A stretch of 10,918 nt of DNA from Propionibacteriaceae bacterium (lineage in GTDB: Bacteria > Actinomycetota > Actinomycetes > Propionibacteriales > Propionibacteriaceae), in contig JAUMYR010000016.1 in assembly GCA_030528545.1 (NCBI GenBank), forward strand, positions 15,233 through 26,150. The letters run 5' to 3'. Below are positions 1 through 5,451 of the stretch, piece after piece. The notes beneath the pieces were generated by a model that did not search any database, had not been told where the DNA came from, and was given only the letters and a program-made list of their open reading frames with translations. Both the position numbers and the translations under genes were made by a program. Position 1 is the first letter of the stretch. Each line of letters opens with the position of its first letter.

Positions 1-950
1 ACGAGCAGCACCGCTTCGGTGTGGAACAGCGCTCGGCGCTGGCAGACCGGGCGGATGTGGAGCCGCACACCCTGGTGATGACGGCGACCCCGATCCCCAG
101 GTCGGTAGCGATGACCATCTTCGGTGACCTGGACACCTCGTTCCTGCGGGATCTGCCGGAGGGCAGGGCTGGGGTGAAGACGGTCTTCGTCAACACCGAA
201 CAGCACCCGCACTGGGTGGCCCGCGCCTGGGAGCGGGTCCGTGAGGAGGTTTCCGAGGGACGCCAGGCGTTCATCGTGTGCCCGCGGATCGACGCCGAGG
301 ATTCCTCCTCCCCAGACGAGTGGCTGGAGGGCATTCCGGGCACCCGCACCCTGGCCTCGGTCACCCAGCTCGCCGACGATCTAAGTTCTGGCCCGCTGTC
401 CGGGGTGAGGGTCGGGGTCGTACACGGCAGGCAACCCGCGGCGCAACGCGACGAGACGATGACCGCCTTCGCGGACGGCAAGATCGATGTGCTGGTCTCC
501 ACCACGGTCATCGAGGTGGGCGTGGACGTCCCGAACGCCACCATGATGGTGGTGGTGGACGCCGACCGTTTCGGGCTCAGCCAGTTGCATCAGCTGCGGG
601 GCCGCATCGGCCGCGGACAGAACCCGGGGCTGTGCCTGCTGCTGGCCCCGGTCACCGATCCGGCGAGCCCGGTGCTGGACAGGCTCAACGCTCTGGCCTC
701 CACCGCGGATGGATTCGAACTGGCCGAACTGGATCTGCGGTTGCGACGCGAGGGCAATGTGCTGGGCTCGGAGCAGTCCGGAGCCCCGAGGGTGCTGAAA
801 CTACTGCGTGTGCTCGATGACGCGGACCTGATCCAGCTCACCAAGCAGATCTCCGACGAGATCGTCGAAGGCGACCCGAAGGCCGAGGCGGGGTGGGTCA
901 AGGATGTGCTTCGCCAGGTGAGTTCAGCCGAATGGATCGCCCGAAGCTGA
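1..950 (+). CDS. recG: ATP-dependent DNA helicase RecG, C-terminal part (5' end outside window)
   Basis: RecG is a monomeric superfamily 2 helicase that reverses stalled replication forks and migrates branched DNA during recombination and repair. The window opens inside its Walker B (DEQH) box: bases 1-2 are the end of the Asp codon and the next codons read EQHRFGVEQR. Further on are motif III (TATPIPRS, about 78-102), motif IV/V (VVHGRQPAAQRD, then STTVIEVGVDVPNA, about 418-540) and motif VI (QLHQLRGRIGRG, about 580-620). The tail has the RecG-type DLRLRREGNVLGSEQSG block. The frame is open to base 1, so the GTG at 21 is an internal valine and not a start. The N-terminal wedge domain and Walker A lie upstream of the window. 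The TGA stop at 948-950 is followed 7 nt later by a very strong hairpin. The assignment is secure from the motifs. Confidence 0.96.
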   Translation, partial: EQHRFGVEQRSALADRADVEPHTLVMTATPIPRSVAMTIFGDLDTSFLRDLPEGRAGVKTVFVNTEQHPHWVARAWERVREEVSEGRQAFIVCPRIDAEDSSSPDEWLEGIPGTRTLASVTQLADDLSSGPLSGVRVGVVHGRQPAAQRDETMTAFADGKIDVLVSTTVIEVGVDVPNATMMVVVDADRFGLSQLHQLRGRIGRGQNPGLCLLLAPVTDPASPVLDRLNALASTADGFELAELDLRLRREGNVLGSEQSGAPRVLKLLRVLDDADLIQLTKQISDEIVEGDPKAEAGWVKDVLRQVSSAEWIARS

Positions 951-957
951 GGGAAAA

Positions 958-999
958 CACGCGCGCCCCGGCCCGGAATACCGGGCCGGGGCGCGCGTG
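958..999. terminator. Bidirectional intrinsic terminator between convergent genes
   Basis: A perfect 19-bp inverted repeat (958-976 with 981-999) surrounds the 4-nt loop AATA and lies between the recG stop (950) and the stop of the convergent minus-strand gene (1009). The stem is almost entirely G:C. Read on the minus strand, the stem is followed by TTTT (complement of 954-957), so it looks like a classical Rho-independent terminator for the minus-strand gene. On the plus strand the 3' flank is not T-rich, so recG termination would rely on the stem alone. Confidence 0.85.
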
Positions 1000-1008
1000 G
1001 TGAGAAAA

Positions 1009-1422
1009 TCAGCTGTTCGGACCGAAGCGGAAAACCCGTCCGCTGATATCGCGGGCGCTGACCCGCACGAAGTGGGTCTTGACCGTGTCGATCCAGGGAC
1101 GCAACGGCAGCGCCCGCGCCCGCGACAGCTCCTCGGGATCGGTGATCTCGGTGGCGGTCCCCTTGAGGACCACCGACTTGCCGCCCTCAAGGTCCCAGGT
1201 GTCCACCTCGAAGGCTACGTGGGCATTATTGGTCAGCTCGGCAAGCTTGCTGCCGTCGGCGGTGCGGAACACGACCGAGGTGCCGTCCACAACGTAGTTG
1301 ATGGGGAAGATCTCGGGAGCATCATCGGCCACGGTGGCCAGCCGGCCGACCTCAAGGCCTGCCAACAGACCCCAGCAGGCGTCTTCGCTGAGAATGGTTA
1401 CGGGTGCTTCGCTGTGTGCCAT
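1009..1422 (-). CDS. Pyridoxamine 5'-phosphate oxidase-like split-barrel flavin/F420-type protein
   Basis: This 137-aa protein fits the small PPOX-like split beta-barrel family (Pyridox_ox_2 type). Such proteins usually bind FMN, F420 or a related cofactor as dimers; many are uncharacterised oxidoreductases and not true PdxH enzymes. The diagnostic stretch is VGRLATVADDAPEIFPINYV (residues 25-44), followed by DGTSVVFRTADGSKL (46-60) and the strand pair around SVVLKGTATEI (83-93). The size is normal for a single barrel with no added domain. The ATG at 1420-1422 is chosen because a TAGGAT box ends 6 nt before it and no Shine-Dalgarno is present, suggesting a leaderless mRNA. It faces away from rsmD and converges on recG. 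Family assignment is good; cofactor and substrate cannot be read from sequence. Confidence 0.87.
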   Translation of the reverse strand: MAHSEAPVTILSEDACWGLLAGLEVGRLATVADDAPEIFPINYVVDGTSVVFRTADGSKLAELTNNAHVAFEVDTWDLEGGKSVVLKGTATEITDPEELSRARALPLRPWIDTVKTHFVRVSARDISGRVFRFGPNS

Positions 1423-1428
1423 ACGGCC

Positions 1429-1434
1429 ATCCTA
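1429..1434 (-). promoter_or_regulatory. Leaderless-type -10 box of the PPOX-like gene
   Basis: On the minus strand TAGGAT is followed by six bases (GGCCGT) and then the ATG. A TANNNT box whose last T is at -7 relative to the start codon is the usual geometry of leaderless actinobacterial transcripts, in which the start codon is the 5' end. No purine-rich ribosome binding site is seen. No good -35 hexamer is visible. The transcription start is inferred. Confidence 0.6.
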
Positions 1435-1446
1435 ACCAGCAGACAT

Positions 1447-1452
1447 TAGGCT
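1447..1452 (+). promoter_or_regulatory. Leaderless-type -10 box of rsmD
   Basis: TAGGCT is followed by six bases (GAACAG) and then the GTG start of rsmD at 1459. There is no Shine-Dalgarno sequence. The geometry is identical to that of the opposing gene on the other strand, and the two -10 boxes are only 12 bp apart (1435-1446). The two promoters therefore overlap and RNA polymerase probably cannot occupy both at once. No convincing -35 is seen. Confidence 0.6.
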
Positions 1453-1458
1453 GAACAG

Positions 1459-2046
1459 GTGACCCGAATCATTGCTGGGAGCGCGGGCGGGCGCAGGCTC
1501 CTCGCGCCGAAGGGAGAGCGCACCCGTCCGACGACCGATAGGACGAAGGAAGCCTTGTTCAGCGCGCTGGCGTCCTGGTTCGGCACGCTGCAGCGTCCTG
1601 CCTGGGATCAGCTCGGCCGGGTGGCCGTTCTGGACCTGTTCGCCGGTAGCGGTGCGATCGGGCTGGAGGCGGCCAGCAGGGGGGCCGCGCCGGTGGTCGC
1701 GGTGGAATCGGCACGGAGCGCCGCGGCGCTGATCGGCCGCAACGCCTCCCAGCTGGAACTCGGTCTCCAGGTCGTGACGGCCAGGGTGGCATCCTACCTC
1801 GAGGGTCCGCCCCGCCGGTTCGACCTAGTCTTCGCCGACCCGCCCTATGGGTTTGGCAACGAAGAGGTGGAGTCCCTGCTCTCCCGCTTGACCGCGGGAT
1901 GGCTTTCTCCCGGAGCTCTCGTGGTCGTCGAGCGCTCCGCCCGCGACGATCCCTTCGGGTGGCCCCAGGAGTTCGCCGATACCTGGTCGCGGCGCTACGG
2001 TGAGACCACCCTTTACTATGCGACAACGCAACCAGCGGAGGAATGA
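1459..2046 (+). CDS. rsmD: 16S rRNA (guanine(966)-N(2))-methyltransferase RsmD
   Basis: RsmD uses S-adenosylmethionine to methylate N2 of G966 of 16S rRNA, acting on assembled 30S particles. The 195-aa product is of normal length. It shows the family start MTRIIAGSAGGRRL, the RPTTDRTKEALF block (residues 23-34), the SAM-binding motif I DLFAGSGAIGLEAASRG (59-75), and the catalytic DPPY of N6/N2 methyltransferases (127-130, in FADPPYGFG). The GTG start at 1459 is supported by the conserved N-terminus beginning right there and by a TANNNT box 6 nt upstream. Its TGA (2044-2046) abuts the coaD ATG with no gap, so the two are co-transcribed and translation is probably coupled; this rsmD-coaD pair is common in bacteria. 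Confidence 0.95.
   Translation: MTRIIAGSAGGRRLLAPKGERTRPTTDRTKEALFSALASWFGTLQRPAWDQLGRVAVLDLFAGSGAIGLEAASRGAAPVVAVESARSAAALIGRNASQLELGLQVVTARVASYLEGPPRRFDLVFADPPYGFGNEEVESLLSRLTAGWLSPGALVVVERSARDDPFGWPQEFADTWSRRYGETTLYYATTQPAEE
2037..2041 (+). promoter_or_regulatory. Ribosome binding site of coaD
   Basis: GGAGG lies inside the last codons of rsmD, 5 nt before the coaD ATG. It supports the start at 2047 and re-initiation right after the rsmD stop. Confidence 0.8.
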
Positions 2047-2544
2047 ATGGCGCTTCCCACACGAGTCTTATGCCCAGGATCGTTCGATCCGGTGACTCTC
2101 GGTCACCTCGATATCATCGGACGCGCGGTCGCGCTGTTCGGCGACGTCCTGGTCGGCGTTGGCAACAACAGTCAGAAGAACTACCTCTTCAGCCTGGACG
2201 AGAGAGTTGACCTGGTCCGTGAGGCGGTGGTGGGGCTGCCTAGCGTCCAGGTGGAGCCGATCACCGGCCTGCTGACCCAGTTTTGTGCCGACCGGCACAT
2301 CAACGCGGTGGTGAAGGGACTGCGCTTCAGCGCCGATTTCGACTTCGAATTGCAGATGGCCCACATGAATCATGGCCTCAGCGGCCTGGAGACCATACTG
2401 TTGCCCGCCGCGGCCGAGCACGTGACGCTGTCGTCCACGATGCTGCGCGAGGTCGCCCGCTATGGCGGTGATGTCGATCGCTACGTGCCCGCGGCGGTCC
2501 GGGCGGCGATCCGCCGGAAACAGGCAGCAGGCGATTTGGCCTGA
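2047..2544 (+). CDS. coaD: Phosphopantetheine adenylyltransferase
   Basis: CoaD transfers AMP from ATP to 4'-phosphopantetheine, giving dephospho-CoA, the penultimate step of coenzyme A synthesis; it is a cytosolic hexamer in characterised bacteria. The 165-aa product carries the nucleotidyltransferase signature PGSFDPVTLGHLDII (residues 10-24, the TxxH motif at 17-20), the KGLR substrate-binding block followed by DFDFELQMAHMN (90-108), and the C-terminal LSSTMLRE motif (128-135), a variant of the ISSTxxR motif that binds ATP. The start is fixed by the family N-terminus and by GGAGG 5 nt upstream. It follows rsmD without a gap. The promoter of the next operon overlaps its stop codon. Confidence 0.95.
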   Translation: MALPTRVLCPGSFDPVTLGHLDIIGRAVALFGDVLVGVGNNSQKNYLFSLDERVDLVREAVVGLPSVQVEPITGLLTQFCADRHINAVVKGLRFSADFDFELQMAHMNHGLSGLETILLPAAAEHVTLSSTMLREVARYGGDVDRYVPAAVRAAIRRKQAAGDLA

Positions 2545-2564
2545 CCGGCTGCGCCAAGTAAACT
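2536..2564 (+). promoter_or_regulatory. Sigma-A-like promoter of the DUF177-rpmF-rnc-mutM operon
   Basis: TTGGCC (2536-2541) and TAAACT (2559-2564) are separated by 17 bp, a good match to the primary sigma-factor consensus (4 of 6 in the -35; TANNNT in the -10). The -35 sits in the last coaD codons and the spacer begins with the coaD stop. Transcription would start near 2571, giving a leader of about 40 nt that carries a good ribosome binding site, unlike the leaderless genes nearby. This is a plausible entry point for ribosomal protein L32 expression. Confidence 0.65.
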
Positions 2565-2600
2565 TTCCCCTCGGTCATGACGCAGTCATGCCCACCTGCG

Positions 2601-2607
2601 AAAGGAG
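2601..2607 (+). promoter_or_regulatory. Ribosome binding site deciding the DUF177 start
   Basis: AAAGGAG lies 3 nt before a GTG (2611) and 6 nt before the adjacent in-frame ATG (2614). The spacing favours the ATG at 2614; using the GTG would add only one residue. Confidence 0.7.
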
Positions 2608-2613
2608 CCCGTG

Positions 2614-3171
2614 ATGCCGAGCTCACATCGTCTGGACCGTCGTTCGCCCCTGGTCGTGGAAACCCACGACCTGGCCCGTCGCCCCGGAACGATGAGGCAA
2701 GTGCAACGCGAGGTACCGGCGCCGGTGGGGATGGGTGTCGACATGATCGCGGTACCGGAGGGTTCCCCCATCTGGCTCGATCTTCGGCTCGAGTCCGCGA
2801 TGGAGGGCGTGCTCGTGACGGGTAGCGCCGACGTGCGGTTGCACGCCGAATGCGCCCGCTGCCTGCGCGTGTTCGACTATGACGACACCTTCGACCTGCA
2901 GGAGTTGTTCTTCTACCCAGGCCGGGAGGCCGAGGAGGACGCCCGGTGGGTCGTCGACGAGTCGATCGACCTGGAGGAGGTCCTGCGGGACGCCGTGGTA
3001 CTGGAACTGCCATTCACCCCGTTGTGTCAGGAAGACTGTGCCGGGTTGTGCGTCACCTGTGGCGTCAACCTCAACGATCAGCCGGACCACGGGCACGATG
3101 ACACGTTCGACCCGCGGTGGGCCGGGCTGGCCCGCCTGACTGGTACCGAAGAATCAAACACGACGCTATAA
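2614..3171 (+). CDS. DUF177 (YceD-type) protein upstream of L32
   Basis: This 185-aa protein belongs to the DUF177/YceD family, encoded next to rpmF in most bacteria and linked to 23S rRNA or large-subunit accumulation in E. coli and plants; its biochemical role is not settled. Visible features are a beta-rich N-terminal half, CARC (Cys80, Cys83) in a strand-turn motif, an acidic middle (DLQELFFYPGREAEEDAR), the SIDLEEVLRDAVVLELP segment (117-133) typical of the family, and a second cysteine cluster (Cys138, 142, 146, 149; CQEDCAGLCVTCG) resembling a zinc knuckle. The tail has an acidic/His stretch. It is first in the operon, 9 nt before rpmF, and the AAGGAG for rpmF overlaps its TAA. Family call is strong; function is inferred from context. 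Confidence 0.9.
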   Translation: MPSSHRLDRRSPLVVETHDLARRPGTMRQVQREVPAPVGMGVDMIAVPEGSPIWLDLRLESAMEGVLVTGSADVRLHAECARCLRVFDYDDTFDLQELFFYPGREAEEDARWVVDESIDLEEVLRDAVVLELPFTPLCQEDCAGLCVTCGVNLNDQPDHGHDDTFDPRWAGLARLTGTEESNTTL

Positions 3172-3175
3172 GGAG
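3170..3175 (+). promoter_or_regulatory. Ribosome binding site of rpmF
   Basis: AAGGAG overlaps the last two bases of the upstream TAA stop and lies 5 nt before the rpmF GTG. The overlap suggests coupled translation of the DUF177 protein and L32. Confidence 0.8.
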
Positions 3176-3180
3176 AAACC

Positions 3181-3372
3181 GTGGCCGTTCCCAAGCGCAG
3201 GATGTCGCGTAGCAACACTCGTTCGCGGCGCTCGCAGTGGAAGACGACCGCTGCCAACACCGTGGTGTGCGCCAACCCGGCGTGCCGCGAGGCCCACCTG
3301 CCGCACACCGCGTGCCCGAGCTGCGGCCAGTACGGCCCGCGCCAGGCTCGCCGCCAGGTGCTGGAGGCCTGA
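3181..3372 (+). CDS. rpmF: 50S ribosomal protein L32 (zinc-ribbon form)
   Basis: L32 is a small protein of the large ribosomal subunit. The 63-aa product has the diagnostic N-terminus [20 protein letters not shown], rich in Arg/Lys for rRNA contact, followed by a zinc ribbon with four cysteines (Cys30, Cys35, Cys45, Cys48) in VVCANPAC...CPSCG. The second pair is a normal CxxC; the first is spaced C-x4-C, two residues longer than the usual CxxC, which may still bind zinc. The GTG start is fixed by the invariant family start and by AAGGAG 5 nt upstream. It lies between the DUF177 gene and rnc, the conserved bacterial arrangement. Confidence 0.97.
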   Translation: MAVPKRRMSRSNTRSRRSQWKTTAANTVVCANPACREAHLPHTACPSCGQYGPRQARRQVLEA

Positions 3373-3391
3373 GACACTGCTCGCAGAACAG

Positions 3392-4048
3392 TTGTCGAAG
3401 CTGGGTGTCCAGGTGGACACCCAGCTTTTCGAGCTTGCCCTGGTGCACCGCTCCTACGCCTACGAGAACGGTGGTATCCCGACCAACGAAAGGTTGGAGT
3501 TCCTCGGAGACGCGGTATTGCAGATCATCGTTACCGAGTATCTCTATCTGACCTACCCGGATCTGCCCGAAGGCCGCCTGGCGAAGCTGCGGGCGGCCGT
3601 GGTGAGTTCTACCGCGCTGGCCGAGGTCGCTCGTGAGCTGGGGATCGGACGTTTCCTCAAGCTCGGGCGTGGTGAGATCGCGACCGGGGGACAGGACAAG
3701 ACCTCGATCCTCGCCGATGCCCTGGAGGCGATCATCGGAGCTATTTTCCTCTCCGGAGGGATGTCAGCGGCGGGAACCTTCGTGCACGATTTCGTGGACC
3801 ACCGGATCGCCCGAGCCGCCGAGCTGGGCACCAGGCTGGACCCGAAGACCGAGTTACAGGAGAGGTGCGCGGCGTCGGGGTTCGCGGCTCCGGTTTACCA
3901 GATCACCGGCACCGGTCCTGACCACGACAAGACCTTCGTGGCCGAGGTCATCGTCGATGGACGGGTCCTGGGGCGTGGCACCGGTGCCTCGAAGCGGCAC
4001 GCGGAGCAGCGGGCGGCCGCGGAGGCGGTTGAGAGTTTCGGTGCCTGA
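3392..4048 (+). CDS. rnc: Ribonuclease III
   Basis: RNase III is an Mg2+-dependent dimeric endonuclease that cuts double-stranded RNA, processing rRNA precursors and controlling mRNAs. From the TTG at 3392 the protein has 218 residues. The signature NERLEFLGD (32-40) supplies E33, E36 and D40; E60 (PEGRL), D109 and E112 (ADALEAIIGA) complete the usual acidic catalytic set. A double-stranded RNA-binding domain occupies about 150-217, with the GASKRHAEQRAAAEA helix. The start is uncertain: the frame is open into rpmF, TTG 3392 has no clear ribosome binding site, whereas a CTG at 3377 (adding five residues) lies 9 nt after GGAGG (3363-3367). A perfect 13-bp hairpin covers codons 3-12. Its stop overlaps the mutM start by 8 nt. 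Confidence 0.95.
   Translation: MSKLGVQVDTQLFELALVHRSYAYENGGIPTNERLEFLGDAVLQIIVTEYLYLTYPDLPEGRLAKLRAAVVSSTALAEVARELGIGRFLKLGRGEIATGGQDKTSILADALEAIIGAIFLSGGMSAAGTFVHDFVDHRIARAAELGTRLDPKTELQERCAASGFAAPVYQITGTGPDHDKTFVAEVIVDGRVLGRGTGASKRHAEQRAAAEAVESFGA
3398..3427 (+). other. Perfect 13-bp hairpin at the start of rnc (possible attenuator or RNase III site)
   Basis: AAGCTGGGTGTCC (3398-3410), loop AGGT (3411-3414), and the exact reverse complement (3415-3427) form a stem that continues into two further T residues, leaving a run of four Ts (3426-3429). It begins 26 nt after the rpmF stop and covers codons 3-12 of rnc. It resembles a weak intrinsic terminator that would lower rnc and mutM expression relative to L32, or a double-stranded substrate for RNase III itself. 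The structure is visible directly; its role is inference. Confidence 0.6.
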
Positions 4049-4868
4049 GCTGCCCGAAGTCGAGGTGGTCCGCCGGGGACTGGAATCACACCTTGGCGGA
4101 CGGCGCATCCTGGACGTGCGGGTGAAGCACCCGCGTCCGATCCGGTCCTTCGCTCCCGGGGCCGCGGCTTTCTCGGAAATGCTTCGCGGGCGGCGAGTCG
4201 ATGCGCTGCGGCGCCGCGGCAAGTACCTGTGGTGGGTGCTGGATAGCGACGCCTTGGTCGCCCACCTGGGGATGAGCGGGCAGTTTCGCTTTCACGACCC
4301 TAGGGAGCCGGAACACCGTCACACCCGGGTGGTTTTCGAACTGGACGACGGGCGTGAGGCCCGGTTCCTGGATCAGCGGATGTTCGGTGGGTTCGAGTTC
4401 GTTCCCGGCGGCGCGGAACTGCCTGTCGCCCACATCGCGCCGGACCCCTTCGACGAGGACTTCGATGAGCGGGAGGTCGCTGCGCGGCTGCTTTCCCGGC
4501 ACACCGCGGTGAAGCGGGCGCTGCTGGACCAGCGCCTAGTCTCTGGCATCGGCAATATCTATGCTGATGAAGCGCTGTGGCGTGCTCGGGTGTACTACGG
4601 CCAGCCGGGCACCGGACTGGGAGTTCGCAAGGCGCTGACATTGCTGCGCTCAGCCCGAGAAGTGATGTCGGAGGCGCTGGAGGCCGGTGGCACCTCCTTC
4701 GACTCGCTCTATGTCAACGTCAATGGGGAATCGGGATACTTCGCCAGGGACCTCAGCGCCTATGGGAGGGAGGGCCTGCCCTGTTACCGTTGCGGCGCGG
4801 CGATCCGGCGTGAACCCTTCATGAACCGTTCAAGTTTCTACTGCCCCCGCTGCCAGCGGCGTCGGTAA
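4041..4868 (+). CDS. mutM: Formamidopyrimidine-DNA glycosylase (Fpg/MutM)
   Basis: MutM excises 8-oxoguanine and formamidopyrimidines and then nicks the abasic site by beta,delta-elimination. The true start is the GTG at 4041, because the enzyme must begin M-PELPEVE: Pro2, after methionine removal, is the catalytic nucleophile and Glu3 the acid. The frame is open far upstream inside rnc, but that extension is not part of the protein. The product is 275 aa with Lys61 (RRRGKYLW), the helix-two-turn-helix region SGIGNIYADEALWRA (168-182, Asn172), and a C-terminal zinc finger with Cys248, Cys251, Cys268 and Cys271, including the finger arginine Arg263. It overlaps the rnc stop by 8 nt, implying translational coupling; GAGAG (4031-4035) is a modest ribosome binding site. 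All key residues are intact. Confidence 0.96.
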   Translation: MPELPEVEVVRRGLESHLGGRRILDVRVKHPRPIRSFAPGAAAFSEMLRGRRVDALRRRGKYLWWVLDSDALVAHLGMSGQFRFHDPREPEHRHTRVVFELDDGREARFLDQRMFGGFEFVPGGAELPVAHIAPDPFDEDFDEREVAARLLSRHTAVKRALLDQRLVSGIGNIYADEALWRARVYYGQPGTGLGVRKALTLLRSAREVMSEALEAGGTSFDSLYVNVNGESGYFARDLSAYGREGLPCYRCGAAIRREPFMNRSSFYCPRCQRRR

Positions 4869-4880
4869 GGTTGGCTCATT

Positions 4881-5450
4881 GTGATGGATCTCCTTCGCGG
4901 CGTGCGCGAGCGCTACGGAAACAGCTTGGGCCAGTTCATCCGCTTTGGCGTGGTGGGCGGCTCCGGGGTGTTCGTCAATTTCGCGGTGCTGTGGCTGGAA
5001 CGCAAGCTGATCCCGCTGCTGTGGCCGTCCTCTGCCCAGGACGAGAACATCATCATCAACCTGGGCTCCAGCGGCTACAACCTGCGCTGGTACATGGTCT
5101 TCGTGACGGTGTCTTTCCTGCTGGCCAACCTGTGGAACTTCCAGCTGAACCGCTGGTGGGCTTTCAAGACCCATCGGCACTCCGGCTGGTGGCGTGAATA
5201 CTGGCCCTTCCTGGCCGTCGGGCTGGTGTGCCTCGGGGTCGGCTCAATGGTGGTGATCGCTCTCATGCATCCGCTGTCTCCGGTGACTCTGCCCCGGGAC
5301 ATCTTCGATGGTTCCTCCGGCCTGAGGACCCCGCTCTACTGGGCCAACCTCATCATGATCGCCGTGACCATCCCGCTGAGCTTCCTCCTCAACAAGTTCT
5401 GGACCTTCCGTTCGATCCGCCGGAACCGCGGGGACGCAGCGGAGGGCTGA
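4881..5450 (+). CDS. GtrA-family membrane protein
   Basis: A 189-aa integral membrane protein of the GtrA family, whose members are thought to help translocate polyprenyl-phosphate-linked sugars for cell-envelope glycosylation. Four hydrophobic segments are seen at about 20-41, 71-90, 107-129 and 152-172, with the basic C-terminus cytoplasmic. Family motifs are FIRFGVVGGSGVFVNF (19-34), NFQLNRWWAF (86-95) and SFLLNKFWTF (167-176); the last two look like copies of one motif, consistent with a duplicated two-helix unit. The outer loops (about 42-70 and 130-151) make it longer than many GtrA proteins. The GTG at 4881 is chosen with AAGG (4867-4870) upstream; the ATG at 4884 is an alternative. 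It lies 12 nt after mutM and 1 nt before smc, so it is in the operon, though its role with them is unclear. No glycosyltransferase gene is adjacent. Confidence 0.88.
   Translation: MMDLLRGVRERYGNSLGQFIRFGVVGGSGVFVNFAVLWLERKLIPLLWPSSAQDENIIINLGSSGYNLRWYMVFVTVSFLLANLWNFQLNRWWAFKTHRHSGWWREYWPFLAVGLVCLGVGSMVVIALMHPLSPVTLPRDIFDGSSGLRTPLYWANLIMIAVTIPLSFLLNKFWTFRSIRRNRGDAAEG
5441..5446 (+). promoter_or_regulatory. Ribosome binding site of smc
   Basis: GGAGGG in the last codons of the GtrA gene lies 5 nt before the smc ATG and supports the start at 5452, one base after the upstream stop. Confidence 0.8.
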
Positions 5451-5451
5451 G

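Noticed and set aside
2715..2726. 12-bp perfect palindrome ACCGGCGCCGGT in the DUF177 gene
   Set aside because: It lies in well-behaved coding sequence, has no loop to form a useful hairpin, and such GC palindromes are expected in this composition.
3633..4040. Possible N-terminal extension of MutM inside rnc
   Set aside because: MutM needs Pro2 at its N-terminus for catalysis, and PELPEVE begins exactly after the GTG at 4041. The upstream part is an out-of-frame reading of RNase III.
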